Shown: positions 46,407-56,247, numbered from the stretch's first letter. The stretch is 64,000 nucleotides of DNA from Allobosea sp. WAO (GCF_001509835.1 NZ_JXTJ01000004.1:702713-766712), one strand, 5' to 3'. Notes: generated from the letters alone by a model not told the origin. Made by a program: numbers and translations.

Positions 46407-46421
46407 CTAACCACCTCTTAA
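46407..46421. promoter_or_regulatory. CtrA-like box upstream of the second GH25 gene
   Basis: CTAA-CCACCTC-TTAA, seven of eight positions of TTAA-N7-TTAA, 41 bases before the start codon. A further TTAACC is at about 46374. Confidence 0.42.
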
Positions 46422-46462
46422 CCCGGCGCCCGCCTATCCTGCCTCGACACAGGGAGGACCTT

Positions 46463-47443
46463 ATGGCGCGCCGCGCTGAAACCAGTTCAGGAAAGCGGCG
46501 CATGCCCGGCCTTGGCTACCGCCTTCTGATGATGGCAGGGCTCGGCCTGCTCTGCGCCACGCCCGCCGAGGCGCTATATCCCAAGAAGGGCGATGCGAGC
46601 CCGCATGCCGGCGTCAGCGACGCCCGCCGACGCTCGATCCAGGGCATCGACGTCTCGCGCTGGCAGGGCGACATCGACTGGGCCAGGGTCAAGGACGCCG
46701 GCACCCGCTTCGCCTTCATCAAGGCGACCGAAGGCGGCGACCATCTCGACCCGAACTTCCGCAAGAACTGGGAGGGCGCCCGCAAGGCCGGCGTGCCACG
46801 CAGCGCCTATCATTTCGTCTATTGGTGCCGTCCGGCCAAGGACCAGGTGCGCTGGATGAAGCGCCACATCCCGCGCGACGCCGACGCGCTGCCGCCGGTG
46901 CTCGACGTCGAATGGAACGGCCATTCGGAATCCTGCGGCAAGAAGATCCCGCGCGACAAGGCGCTCGCCAAGATCCGCGAGATGCTGAAGGGGCTGCAGG
47001 AGCACACCGGCAAGAAGCCGATCATCTACACCGACATCACCTTCCACGAGGACGTGCTGGAGGGCGAATTCAACGACCATCCCTACTGGCTGCGCTCCAC
47101 CGCGGCGCCGCTGCGCCATCGCTACCAGCGCAAGGAGTGGGAGTTCTGGCAGTTCACCACCACCGGCCGCGTGCCCGGCATCACCGGCGATGTCGACCGC
47201 AACGCCTTCTTCGGCTCGGAGAGGGAGTTCGCCGCCTGGCGAGAAGGCCGCTTCGACATCGGTTCCCGCCAATGGCGCGGCGGCGGGCCGAAGGTCGCCT
47301 CGCCGAAACCGGCCGCCCGGCCCGCGGCCGTCGAGACGAAGATTGCCAACGGCGCCCCGCCGAAGCTCGTGCCCACCCCGCGACCGCCCAAGGCGCTGCT
47401 TTCGCGGCAGGTCGCCAGCACCGGCTCCATCAAGCGCGACTAG
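46463..47443 (+). CDS. GH25 muramidase (lysozyme), second copy
   Basis: 326 aa from the ATG at 46463 (AGGGAGGACCTT). The N-terminal signal ends near TPAEA; there is no lipobox, unlike its neighbour. The GH25 core is nearly the same as that of the upstream copy: IDVSRWQGDIDWARVKDAG, DVEWNG, EFWQFTTTGRVPGITGDVDRN. A Pro/Lys-rich tail of about 70 residues may bind the wall. Tandem duplication with different anchoring suggests division of labour in the envelope. Confidence 0.92.
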   Translation: MARRAETSSGKRRMPGLGYRLLMMAGLGLLCATPAEALYPKKGDASPHAGVSDARRRSIQGIDVSRWQGDIDWARVKDAGTRFAFIKATEGGDHLDPNFRKNWEGARKAGVPRSAYHFVYWCRPAKDQVRWMKRHIPRDADALPPVLDVEWNGHSESCGKKIPRDKALAKIREMLKGLQEHTGKKPIIYTDITFHEDVLEGEFNDHPYWLRSTAAPLRHRYQRKEWEFWQFTTTGRVPGITGDVDRNAFFGSEREFAAWREGRFDIGSRQWRGGGPKVASPKPAARPAAVETKIANGAPPKLVPTPRPPKALLSRQVASTGSIKRD

Positions 47444-47496
47444 GCCTTCGTCACAAAGCGGCGGACTGTCGCGAAACCGTCATCTGACGGGCGCTG

Positions 47497-48531
47497 ATGC
47501 TGACGGAACACCCGTTAGCCGGAAGCAGCGTGTCGATACTTCAGGATATCCAGTCCCGGGCCGGCTTCATCTGGGCCTATCGCTTCGACGATGAGGGCCG
47601 CGCCAGCCTCGTGCCGCGCGACCAGTCGCCGGGCCTCGCGCTCGACGGCGCCAAATTCGTCTGGCTCCATCTCGATCTCGTCCACAGCCGCACGAAGCAG
47701 TGGATCGCCGAGCGCAGCGAACTGCCGGTCGAGGCGCAGGCTGTCTTCCTGTCGCAGGACGATCACCAGCGGCTGTATCACGACCCGGATTTCGTCTGGG
47801 GCATCACCTATGATCAGGTCCGCGAGGTCCACAGCCTCGCCGACGACTGGGGCATGATGCACTGGATCGTCGGCGAGCGCTTCCTGATCACCGGCCGGCG
47901 CCAGGCCCTGCAGGCGACGCGTCTGACCCGCGACACGCTGGAGGCGGGCTTTCGCGCTACCTCCCCCGAAATGCTGTTCGAGCGCGTCATCGAATTCGTG
48001 ATCGAGGATGTCGCCGAGGACGTGAACCGCCTCGCCGACGACGCCGACTCGATCGAGGACCACATCATCGACGACCGGATCGGCGACGAGGCCCGCAAGC
48101 TCGGCGCGATCCGCCGGCGTACGGTCAAGCTCCACCGCCAGCTCAACGGCCTGCACCAGCTGTTCCGCCGCTTCCAGGAGACCGCGACCGCCCGCGCCGC
48201 CCCCGAAAAGGTCAGGAGCGCGACCGCAAGGCTGCTCCACCGCGTCGACACCATGCTGGGCGATGTCCAGCTCGTGCAGCAGCGCGCAAGGCTGCTGCAG
48301 GACGAGATCGCCGCCCGTCTCAGCGCCCAGACCAACCACCATCTCTATGTGCTCTCGATCCTAACCGCGACGCTGATGCCGGCGACGCTCGTCACCGGCT
48401 ATTTCGGCGTCAACACCAAGGCCCTGCCCTTTCTCGAAACCGAATTCGGCTGGCTCTACATTCTCGGCCTGTCGGCGCTGGCGGCAGGCACCGTCTACTG
48501 GCTGCTCAAGCGCCGCAATGTGATCGGCTGA
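47497..48531 (+). CDS. CorA-superfamily divalent cation transporter, ZntB-like
   Basis: 344 aa. A large cytosolic N-domain ends in a long helix, followed by two membrane helices at the C-terminus. The pore motif is GVN (TGYFGVNTKALPF) rather than the GMN of CorA, which points to the ZntB branch (Zn2+ transport). The acidic loop after the motif is short. Inner-membrane pentamer. Start ATG 47497; a GTG or ATG further in is possible. Confidence 0.88.
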   Translation: MLTEHPLAGSSVSILQDIQSRAGFIWAYRFDDEGRASLVPRDQSPGLALDGAKFVWLHLDLVHSRTKQWIAERSELPVEAQAVFLSQDDHQRLYHDPDFVWGITYDQVREVHSLADDWGMMHWIVGERFLITGRRQALQATRLTRDTLEAGFRATSPEMLFERVIEFVIEDVAEDVNRLADDADSIEDHIIDDRIGDEARKLGAIRRRTVKLHRQLNGLHQLFRRFQETATARAAPEKVRSATARLLHRVDTMLGDVQLVQQRARLLQDEIAARLSAQTNHHLYVLSILTATLMPATLVTGYFGVNTKALPFLETEFGWLYILGLSALAAGTVYWLLKRRNVIG

Positions 48532-48620
48532 GCGAGGCAAGGGCCGCGATCGCGAAAGCGGACGTTTACGGTTGCTCCATGTAGAAGCCGGTGAGCCGGA
48601 GTCGGCGCGGGAGCGAATCT

Positions 48621-49490
48621 GTGCGCAGCAATGTGCTTGTCACTGGGGGAAGCGGCCGGCTGGGGCGCGCCCTGTCGCGAGCCGGGGGAGCGCGCGTTCG
48701 CGGGTTCTCCAGCCGGGAGCTCGACATCACCGACGCCGCCGCCATCCGCTCGGCGCTCGATCGGCTGCGCCCGGATGTTGTGATCAACGCTGCGGCACTC
48801 AGCGTCGTCCAGGACTCAGATACGGCTCCGGAGCGCGCACGCGCCGTCAATGCCGAAGCGCCGGGCGATGTCGCGCGGGCCTGCACCGCGCTGGGCATCC
48901 CGCTGATCCACATCTCGACCGACTATGTGTTCGGGGCCGAAACCGAGCTTCCATGGCGCGAGTCTGATCCCGTATCGCCCGTCAACAACTATGGCCGCCT
49001 GAAAGCGAAGGGCGAACGCAACGTCCTCTCCGCCTGCGACAGGGCCTGCATCGCGCGGGTGGCGTGGCTCTTCGGCGACGGTGAGGACTTCATCGCCAGC
49101 CTACTGCGGAGCGAAGCCGAGACCGTCAGGGTGGCCTATGACCAGATCGGCTCGCCGACCCCGATCTTCCCGCTCGCCGAACGCCTGCTGGCGCTGGCCG
49201 GCCGCATGAGCGCCGGCGATGCCATCCCCAAAGTGCTGCACATCGCCGGCTCGCCACCGGTGTCGCGCGCCGACTGGGTCGCAGCGGCATTCGACGCACT
49301 TCATCGCGCAGGACGGAAAACGCCGCGGCTGGTGCGGGTTCCGATGGCGGAGTTCGGCGGCACAGTCCGCCGGCCCCATTACAGCGCCCTCGATTGCAGC
49401 CTCGCGGCAGAGCTCTTCGGTGGAGAGATCGACTGGCGGATCGCAGCGGCCCGCCCTGAGCTTTTCGCTGACCGGGTCGTACCTGCCTAG
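48621..49490 (+). CDS. RfbD-like NAD(P)-dependent sugar-nucleotide reductase
   Basis: 289 aa from a GTG at 48621 (GGGAGCGAATCT upstream); another GTG lies 30 bases earlier. Extended SDR of the RmlD_sub_bind type: NVLVTGGSGRLGRALS, STDYVFGAETELPWRESDPVSPVNNYGRLKAKGERN, the last with the Tyr-x3-Lys dyad. Similar to dTDP-4-dehydrorhamnose reductase, but no other rml genes are adjacent, so the substrate is open. Confidence 0.85.
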   Translation: MRSNVLVTGGSGRLGRALSRAGGARVRGFSSRELDITDAAAIRSALDRLRPDVVINAAALSVVQDSDTAPERARAVNAEAPGDVARACTALGIPLIHISTDYVFGAETELPWRESDPVSPVNNYGRLKAKGERNVLSACDRACIARVAWLFGDGEDFIASLLRSEAETVRVAYDQIGSPTPIFPLAERLLALAGRMSAGDAIPKVLHIAGSPPVSRADWVAAAFDALHRAGRKTPRLVRVPMAEFGGTVRRPHYSALDCSLAAELFGGEIDWRIAAARPELFADRVVPA

Positions 49491-49596
49491 CTGCGCAGGT
49501 TAGCCCACCAGCGCGAAGCCAAGGCGTTGCCCGCCGCAGACGACTGCCATGGCGGGCACGCGACGGCTCCCTGCCCGCAGGCCAGTCCGTCGAGGC

Positions 49597-50631
49597 TCAG
49601 TCTACGGGTTTCGCCTCCGGGAACGTCCACGTTCCACTGATAATGGGCTGCTCCGGACGATAGAGCCGTACCGTGTAGTTCCAGCCCTCGACGATCGGCA
49701 GGCAGTTCGGGATCTTGCCGTCGCAGCCGCCGAGCTGGACGGTCACCGAGCCGTCCTCGTTCTTCTTCGCGGTGATGTCGTTGATCGAATAGGCGCCGTA
49801 GGGGTTTTTCTCGAAGAACCCCTTTCGGTTGTAGACGCTGACCGACCAGAAATCCTTCACCGGAACGGTCTTTGGCACATTGATGGTGTAGACCGTTTTG
49901 CCGTCGTTTTTCGCGGGCGTGAAGCTCGCGTAGATGGCGTCCTTGTCCGGAATGCCACCCCATCCGGCGGCTGTGCCAATCAGGTGCTGGATCGGCTCGA
50001 CCTGGCCACGGGCTCCGAAGGAACCGCGAAACGACGTCTGGAATCTTGCCAGCCCGAGCAGCGCATTGCGAACGCCCGCGAGGCTCTCCTCGTCCCAGTT
50101 CGGAAGCTCGAGCTTCCCCGCCCCCTTCTGGCTGACCTTGATGGCGTCCTGCAGCTTGTGGACCTCTTCGAGATCCTTCGGGTCGTTGGGATCGACCAGC
50201 GTCCGGATCGCGACGAACGCATATCGCGTGCCGACCGTCTCCTGGGTCAGGGTAACCGGCTGCGTGCCGTAGGCGACGATCGGCAGGTAGTGATCCTGAT
50301 CGACGACCATCATCGACATGTAGCGCTTGCCGGTGTCGGGCAGCGAAAGCGTTGCCGGCCCTGCGGCAAGATCAAAGACAGCGAACGAGTAAAGCGTATC
50401 CCGGTTCATGCGAATGACCGTTTGGCTGTCGATCGCCGTCGGCTCCCGAGAGTGCTGAAACTTGCCCAGCCCGCCTACGGTCTTTGCGTTCGCCGCGAGG
50501 TAATGGTCGGTCTCAGCACGGGTGAAATTGTCGACGGTCACCGGCACTTTGCCACTCGGCTCCTGGGCGGACACTCCCGTCGCCAGTGCGGCCGACGCGA
50601 ATAGGAAACCGATGCCAAGCAAGCGAAACAT
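49597..50631 (-). CDS. exported DUF1254/DUF1214 domain protein
   Basis: 344 aa. The signal peptide ends LATGVSAQ. The DUF1254 part has AIDSQTVIRMNRDTLYSFAVFDLAAGPATLSLPD; DUF1214 has VPVKDFWSVSVYNRKGFFEKNPYGAYSIND and GKIPNCLPIVEGWNYTVRLYRP. Distant relative of the protein at 35001, and shorter. Often found near exported phosphatases and sulfatases, as here. Function unknown. Confidence 0.85.
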   Translation of the reverse strand: MFRLLGIGFLFASAALATGVSAQEPSGKVPVTVDNFTRAETDHYLAANAKTVGGLGKFQHSREPTAIDSQTVIRMNRDTLYSFAVFDLAAGPATLSLPDTGKRYMSMMVVDQDHYLPIVAYGTQPVTLTQETVGTRYAFVAIRTLVDPNDPKDLEEVHKLQDAIKVSQKGAGKLELPNWDEESLAGVRNALLGLARFQTSFRGSFGARGQVEPIQHLIGTAAGWGGIPDKDAIYASFTPAKNDGKTVYTINVPKTVPVKDFWSVSVYNRKGFFEKNPYGAYSINDITAKKNEDGSVTVQLGGCDGKIPNCLPIVEGWNYTVRLYRPEQPIISGTWTFPEAKPVD

Positions 50632-50705
50632 GGAGTTACCTCTTCATTCAAAGACTGCGCCGGCGAGTCAGGCCTAATCAGTCGCTGCCGCCGGCTCGGA
50701 ATCGA

Positions 50706-51545
50706 CTACTGCCCTGGCAGGGCCGCCGCCTCGGCAGCGCAATCCGGCACCGGGCCCGCTCGCTTCGCTTTCGCGGCCTCGACCTCAGCCTTCGCGGCCG
50801 TGAGATCGGCAAGGAAGGCCGGGTCGGTCTGCAGCCGCGCCACGGTTGCCGCGCCCATGATCCGCCCGGCATCGACGTCGCTCTGCCAATGGGCGTTGCA
50901 GATCACACGGCTCTGCCCGAATTCGAGGCCGCGCTTGAGCAGCGCATCCGAGCGCTCGGGATTGATCTGCGCGAAGACGAGTGCCCAGCCCCAGCCCGCG
51001 GCGGTGTGGCCGGACGGATAGGAGCCGTCACCGCGCAGAATGGCCTCCTGATCGGCCCGGCAGGTCGCTTCGTTATGGACCACGAAGGGACGGACCCGGT
51101 TGTACTTGTTCTTCACGCCATAGGTGGAGAGGCCGAAATCCGAGAGCATCTTCTGCATCATCGCGTAAAGGCGCGGGGTCTGCTCGGCGCCGATCCTGAC
51201 GCCCATCGCACAGGAAAAATTGTCGGCGGCCTGCGGAAAGGCGAGATCGGCATCGGTATAAGCGAGCTTCCAGCGCGCGCTGTCGCGCAAGGGAAGCGTC
51301 GCCCTGCGTGCTTCCTCGTCCCGGGCCAGCGCAGCAGAGTTCTTCAAGGGCGGCGGCCCGAGAAGGACCAAGCTGTTCGGCAAATCGGACTGCCTGAGAT
51401 AGCCCGGCGCAATCTTGAAATGCGGGTCCGTGACCTTGGGCTGGGCCTCGCCCGCCTGCGCGAAGCCCTGCCCACAGAGCGCGAGCAGGGCAAGCGCGGA
51501 AAGAGCCGCGCCGCGTACCGTAGTCCCGGTCATAGACATCCCCAT
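50706..51545 (-). CDS. class A non-specific acid phosphatase (PAP2 superfamily)
   Basis: 279 aa from the ATG at 51545; two more ATGs 6 and 12 bases on are possible. The signal peptide ends LCGQGFAQ. The PAP2 triad is complete: KNKYNRVRPF, GSYPSGHT and SRVICNAHWQSDVDAG. Periplasmic; releases phosphate from many phosphomonoesters. Lies 74 bases downstream of no gene on its strand but follows the same direction as the DUF1254 gene. About 290 bases separate it from the divergent AraC gene. Confidence 0.9.
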   Translation of the reverse strand: MGMSMTGTTVRGAALSALALLALCGQGFAQAGEAQPKVTDPHFKIAPGYLRQSDLPNSLVLLGPPPLKNSAALARDEEARRATLPLRDSARWKLAYTDADLAFPQAADNFSCAMGVRIGAEQTPRLYAMMQKMLSDFGLSTYGVKNKYNRVRPFVVHNEATCRADQEAILRGDGSYPSGHTAAGWGWALVFAQINPERSDALLKRGLEFGQSRVICNAHWQSDVDAGRIMGAATVARLQTDPAFLADLTAAKAEVEAAKAKRAGPVPDCAAEAAALPGQ

Positions 51546-51834
51546 TCCGTTCAACGTCGCCGAGTTCGCGCACAGCCCGGCCGGAATCGACACATCGCAG
51601 CCGCGGCGGGGCCGTGCTGCGTCACGTCATAGAAAGGACCACCGCTGTGCCGGCAACCCGCCGACAGCGCTTTGGCTGGCGGGCGAACACCGTCGCGCTC
51701 ATTTCGCGCATGGGCAGATCGCCAGTCTTGCCATTTCGTGCCAATCGCAAGCGGCTATTCTCCGTCGCTCCCGGTAGCGAATCTCCCGCAGCCACCGCCC
51801 AGCGGAGCGCCACCCATGATCGCGGCAAGGTCGA

Positions 51835-52836
51835 ATGGCTGACATCCCTCTGACGCGCGGCCAGTTCCTGCTGCCGTTCGTCAGCATCCTCGACGAGATC
51901 GGCGCGCCCGTCGAGGCGCTCCTGGAGAAGTCCCGGCTGCCATCCTCTCTGGAGGACAAGGGCGACCTCTACCTTCCGCTCCTGCCGGCGCTGCGCTTCG
52001 TCGAGGCCGCCCAGAGGACCCAAGGGATCGAGGATTTCGGCTTTCTTGCCGCCCAGCGACTGCATTTCTCCCATCTGAGGGAAAAGACGCGGGTCCTGAT
52101 CGCCCATTCGCCGACGCTGCTCGTCGCGCTGCGGCACGCCTGCTATTGGGCATCGCGGGAAGATACGATCCTGAGCATGTGGATCGAGCACGACGATGAT
52201 CAGGTGCGGATCTGCAGCAGGCTGGCCGGGACACGGGGGCTGCTGCATCTGAAATACGCGCAATGGATCCAGAACATCTTCCCGATCCACATCATCAGGC
52301 AATTCGCCGGCCCCGATTGGATGCCGCCGGCGATCGCCTTCGAATCGTCCTATGCGCCGAGCCCGGCGACACGGTCCGCATGGCCGAATGTGCGGTTTCT
52401 CTCGAACCAGCGTGCCGCCTGGGTCAGCCTGCCGATCTCGCTCCTCAGCCTCTCCAACCGATCGGCCGCATTGCTCCCGCCGCTACCGGACCAGGAGGAC
52501 GCTCCTTCCGCCGGCGGCATCGTCGAGCTGCTCAAGCTGATGCTTCCGGCCTATCTCGGCGAGGGAACGACGGCGCTCGCCGACGTCGCCGAGATCGCCG
52601 GCCTCAGCACGCGGACGCTTCAACGCAAGCTCGCAGCTCTCGGCCTCTCCTATTCGGACATACTCGACACGGCCCGCTACGAGCATGCGAGCGGGCTGTT
52701 GCGCGACACCGATTGCAGGATCATCGATGTCGCCTTGTCCTCCGGCTATTCCGATCCCGCGCATTTCAGCCGCGCCTTCCGCCGCATGACAGGCGTCTCG
52801 CCGCGCCAGTTCCGCGAGCAGTCGAGGCTGGGTTGA
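51835..52836 (+). CDS. AraC family transcriptional regulator
   Basis: 333 aa. The N-terminal half is of the arabinose-binding-like (OruR/ArgR-like) type, with VRFVEAAQRTQGIEDFGFLAAQRL-like features. The C-terminal AraC HTH has LSTRTLQRKLAALGLSYSDILDTARYEHA and IIDVALSSGYSDPAHFSRAFRRMTGVSPRQFR. It diverges from the acid phosphatase gene and precedes the convergent sulfatase, so it may regulate either. The effector is unknown. Confidence 0.92.
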   Translation: MADIPLTRGQFLLPFVSILDEIGAPVEALLEKSRLPSSLEDKGDLYLPLLPALRFVEAAQRTQGIEDFGFLAAQRLHFSHLREKTRVLIAHSPTLLVALRHACYWASREDTILSMWIEHDDDQVRICSRLAGTRGLLHLKYAQWIQNIFPIHIIRQFAGPDWMPPAIAFESSYAPSPATRSAWPNVRFLSNQRAAWVSLPISLLSLSNRSAALLPPLPDQEDAPSAGGIVELLKLMLPAYLGEGTTALADVAEIAGLSTRTLQRKLAALGLSYSDILDTARYEHASGLLRDTDCRIIDVALSSGYSDPAHFSRAFRRMTGVSPRQFREQSRLG

Positions 52837-52989
52837 GGGTGTTAGGGCCACGGCTCGAAATCAGGCATTCTGATTTGCCCATGCCCTGCCCCACTCGACA
52901 TCAGCAAGGGCGACCTCGCAGCTGGTGAAGTCGTAGGGAGCGTCCACACGGCTTCACCTTGGTTCGCCGGCATTGGAATGCTGCCGATC

Positions 52990-54612
52990 CTACTTGGCCA
53001 TCGCCGTCCTGGCGGCTTCGATCTTCGCTTTCACCGCATCCAGGTTGAAGCTTGCTCCCCTCTGCATCGGCGGAAACTCGATGGCGGTCATGGCAAGCTT
53101 TTCAACCTGCTGCTGGACGAACACGAAACGCCAGAACTCGTACTGGAACCAGGAGAAGTAGTTCTGCGATCCCGACTTCGTGCCGTTTTCCGGCCATCCA
53201 GTGCGCTCGAACGGATCGAGACGCAGATTGGTCAGATAGGGCACGTCCGCCTTGGTCTTGTCGCCGAGCCATCCGCCGGGCTGGTCGATGAAGCGATACT
53301 TGTAGTCGCCGATGCGGACTGCGCCGAGCTCGCTTTCGCCGAAGTAGAAGATCTCAGTCCGGTTCGACGGGCCTTTTCCGGTGATCAGGTCCATCTGGTT
53401 GTAGCCGTCGAGGTAGACCTTGTAGTTGCGATCGCCGATCTGCTTACCCTTCCTCAGCTCTTCGGCGATGTTGGCGTTGCCGGCGGCGGCAACGAAGGTC
53501 GGGAACCAGTCGAGTCCCGAGATCAAGCCGTTTTCGACCTTTCCCGCCGGTACCCGACCGGGCCAGCGGATCATCGCGGGCGCGCGGAACCCGCCTTCCA
53601 TGACCGTGCCCTTGCTTTGCGCGAATGGCGTCTGACCACCATCGGGCCACGTGAAGACCTCGGTACCGTTGTCGGTGGTGAAGACGACGATGGTGTTGTC
53701 GTCGACGCCCATGTCCTTGAGCTTCTGCATCAGCAGGCCGACATCGTCGTCGAGCTGCGCCATGCCGGCTTCATGAATTGACCAGCCGTTCTTCGAATTG
53801 CGCATCGCCTCGTATTTCGGCGAGAGATGCGTGACGATGTGCATGCGGGTCGGATTGAGCCAGAGAAAGAACGGCTTGTTGTCGGCCTTGGCCTTGTCCA
53901 GGAACTTGAAGGACAGGTCGCGGATCTCGTCGTCGACCGTTTCCATCCTCTTGGGGCAGAGCTCGCCAGCGTCCCGGATGCTCTGCTTGCCGACCTTGCC
54001 CCAACGCGGATCCACCGTGGCGTCGTCGACGTCGCTTGCCAGCGAATGGACCATGTTGCGCGGGCCGACCTGCGACCTGAGATCCTGCGGATAGTTCGGA
54101 TGGCACGGGTCTTCCATCGCATCGAGATGGTAGAGATAGCCGAAAAACTCGTCGAAGCCGTGCACGGTGGGCAGGAACTCGTTCTTGTCCCCGAGATGGT
54201 TCTTGCCGAACTGGCCGGTGGCGTAGCCCATTCCCTTCAGCACGGTGGCAATCGTCACCGCTTGCGCCGGCAGGCCGGTGGGGGCGCCTGCCTGACCGAC
54301 AGTCGTCATGCCGGTGCGGATCGGCAGCTCGCCGGTGATGAAATTCGCTCGCCCGGCTGTGCAGCTCGCCTCGGCGTAGTAATCGGTAAACAACATACCT
54401 TCTGCGGCAATCTTATCGAGGTTTGGCGTGCGCCCCGCCATCATGCCGCGATGGTATGCGCCGATGTTCCAGATACCGATATCATCCCCCATCACGACAA
54501 CAATATTGGGACGTTGCTGTTGTGGTGGTTGCTGCGCAACGCAAGGCAAGCTCGATCCGAGGATCAGAGCGACAGCTGCAGACATATTCAGCCATGTGCT
54601 ATGAGGATTCAT
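52990..54612 (-). CDS. exported sulfatase (arylsulfatase type)
   Basis: 540 aa from the ATG at 54612 (GGGAGGCCTGAC). Signal peptide LILGSSLPCVAQ. The metal site includes Asp43/Asp44 in VVMGDDIG; the formylglycine motif is CTAGR (Cys84), preceded by DYYAEAS and followed by ANFITGELPIRTGM. LWLNPTRMH and TTDNGTEVFTWPDGG are later signatures. Cleaves sulfate esters in the periplasm after the Cys is converted by a formylglycine-generating enzyme, not seen in this window. The C-terminal 100 residues are family-typical. Confidence 0.92.
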   Translation of the reverse strand: MNPHSTWLNMSAAVALILGSSLPCVAQQPPQQQRPNIVVVMGDDIGIWNIGAYHRGMMAGRTPNLDKIAAEGMLFTDYYAEASCTAGRANFITGELPIRTGMTTVGQAGAPTGLPAQAVTIATVLKGMGYATGQFGKNHLGDKNEFLPTVHGFDEFFGYLYHLDAMEDPCHPNYPQDLRSQVGPRNMVHSLASDVDDATVDPRWGKVGKQSIRDAGELCPKRMETVDDEIRDLSFKFLDKAKADNKPFFLWLNPTRMHIVTHLSPKYEAMRNSKNGWSIHEAGMAQLDDDVGLLMQKLKDMGVDDNTIVVFTTDNGTEVFTWPDGGQTPFAQSKGTVMEGGFRAPAMIRWPGRVPAGKVENGLISGLDWFPTFVAAAGNANIAEELRKGKQIGDRNYKVYLDGYNQMDLITGKGPSNRTEIFYFGESELGAVRIGDYKYRFIDQPGGWLGDKTKADVPYLTNLRLDPFERTGWPENGTKSGSQNYFSWFQYEFWRFVFVQQQVEKLAMTAIEFPPMQRGASFNLDAVKAKIEAARTAMAK

Positions 54613-55057
54613 GTCAGGCCTCCCTTGGAGCTTCATGCCGATTGCTCTTGCTGGGCGGGAGCCCGCGGCAACATGAAGATGGAGTGCAGTCACGACCGGG
54701 AAGACCCTACGCTCATTGCAACGCCCTCGATACTGGACCAGGGGGCAACACCGAGCGGCCATCGCAGCGAGACGGGAGCAGACGCTCTGAAGACCTCGAA
54801 AGGCGGGTTCGCGTGCTTTCGTTGAGATCAGCCCATGTTCGCGAAGGAGCGGAAGCAGCCCGCCCCCTGCGACCACTGGGGCCGGCGCGGCCTGAAAAGC
54901 GAATCCGGCATCTCGCATCGCCTGCCCCGCTCCCGCGAACGCCTGCGCATCGGCGCAGAACCATCTGCCGCCTCCCGCAAGCTGACTTGGTGGCCAACCG
55001 CGCTATAACGCAGGAAAGGGGCGCAGCGCCCCGCCTGTTTCACGCCGGGAGGTCACC
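54613..55057. other. 445-base intergenic region, no gene supported
   Basis: Lies between the divergent sulfatase and isovaleryl-CoA dehydrogenase genes. Open frames here lack ribosome sites and recognisable sequence. It should contain both promoters, but I see no clear -35/-10 pair or repeat. Confidence 0.5.
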
Positions 55058-56230
55058 ATGCTCGCCAACGCGCCGCGCCCGTTCAATTTCGACCTCGGCG
55101 AGACCGCCGACGCGATCCGCGACACCGTCCACGCCTTCGCCCAGGAAAAGATCGCCCCGCGCGCCGAGGAGATAGACAAGACCAACCAGTTCCCGCGCGA
55201 TCTCTGGCCTGAGATGGGCGCGCTCGGCCTGCACGGCATCACCGTCCCGGAGGAATATGGCGGCGCCGGGCTCGGCTATCTCGAGCATTGCGTCGCGATC
55301 GAGGAGGTCAGCCGCGCCTCGGCCTCGGTTGGCCTCTCCTACGGCGCCCATTCCAATCTCTGCGTCAACCAGATCGCCCGCAACGGCAACGAGGCGCAGA
55401 AGAAGAAGTACCTGCCAAAGCTGATCTCCGGCGAGCATGTCGGCGCACTCGCCATGTCCGAGCCGGGCTCGGGCTCCGACGTCGTCTCGATGAAGACCAA
55501 GGCGCTGAAGAAGGGCGACCGCTACGTCCTGACCGGCAACAAGATGTGGATCACCAACGGCCCGATCGCCGAGACGCTGGTGGTCTACGCGAAGACCGAT
55601 CCGGAAGCCGGCCCCAAGGGCATCACCGCCTTCCTGATCGAGAAGGGCATGAAAGGTTTCTCGACCCATCAGAAGCTCGACAAGCTCGGCATGCGCGGCT
55701 CCGACACCTGCGAGCTCGTCTTCGAGGAGTGCGAGGTTCCCGAGGAGAACGTGCTCGGCCAGGTCGGCCGCGGCGTCAACGTGCTGATGAGCGGGCTGGA
55801 TTATGAGCGGGTCGTGCTCTCGGCCGGGCCGCTCGGCATCATGCAGGCGGCGATGGACATCGTCCTGCCCTACATCCACGAGCGCAAGCAGTTCGGCCAG
55901 TCGATCGGCGAGTTCCAGCTCGTCCAGGGCAAAGTCGCCGACATGTATGTCGCGATGAACTCCTGCCGGGCTTACGTCTACGCCGTCGCCAAGGCCTGCG
56001 ACCGCGGCGAAACCACCCGCGAGGACGCGGCTGGCGCCATCCTGATCGCCGCCGAGAAGGCGACCCAGCTCGCCCTCGACGCGATCCAGCTGCTCGGCGG
56101 CAACGGCTACATCAACGACTACCCGACCGGCCGCCTGCTGCGCGACGCAAAACTTTACGAGATCGGCGCCGGCACCAGCGAGATCCGCCGCATGCTGATC
56201 GGCCGGGAGCTGTTCAACAAGACGAAGTGA
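55058..56230 (+). CDS. ivd: isovaleryl-CoA dehydrogenase
   Basis: 390 aa, with GCCGGGAGGTCACC before the ATG. Acyl-CoA dehydrogenase fold: [67 protein letters not shown] and C-terminal [43 protein letters not shown]. The catalytic Glu of this branch would be in the LSAGPLGIM / DYERV region (DYERVVLS). Oxidises isovaleryl-CoA to 3-methylcrotonyl-CoA, the substrate of MccAB. mcc genes are elsewhere in the window. Confidence 0.93.
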   Translation: MLANAPRPFNFDLGETADAIRDTVHAFAQEKIAPRAEEIDKTNQFPRDLWPEMGALGLHGITVPEEYGGAGLGYLEHCVAIEEVSRASASVGLSYGAHSNLCVNQIARNGNEAQKKKYLPKLISGEHVGALAMSEPGSGSDVVSMKTKALKKGDRYVLTGNKMWITNGPIAETLVVYAKTDPEAGPKGITAFLIEKGMKGFSTHQKLDKLGMRGSDTCELVFEECEVPEENVLGQVGRGVNVLMSGLDYERVVLSAGPLGIMQAAMDIVLPYIHERKQFGQSIGEFQLVQGKVADMYVAMNSCRAYVYAVAKACDRGETTREDAAGAILIAAEKATQLALDAIQLLGGNGYINDYPTGRLLRDAKLYEIGAGTSEIRRMLIGRELFNKTK

Positions 56231-56247
56231 CGCGCTCGCAGAGCGCG

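Noticed and set aside
54423..55175. Plus-strand 250-codon frame between sulfatase and ivd
   Set aside because: Overlaps both genes in other frames and encodes Arg/Ser-rich sequence without a recognisable motif.
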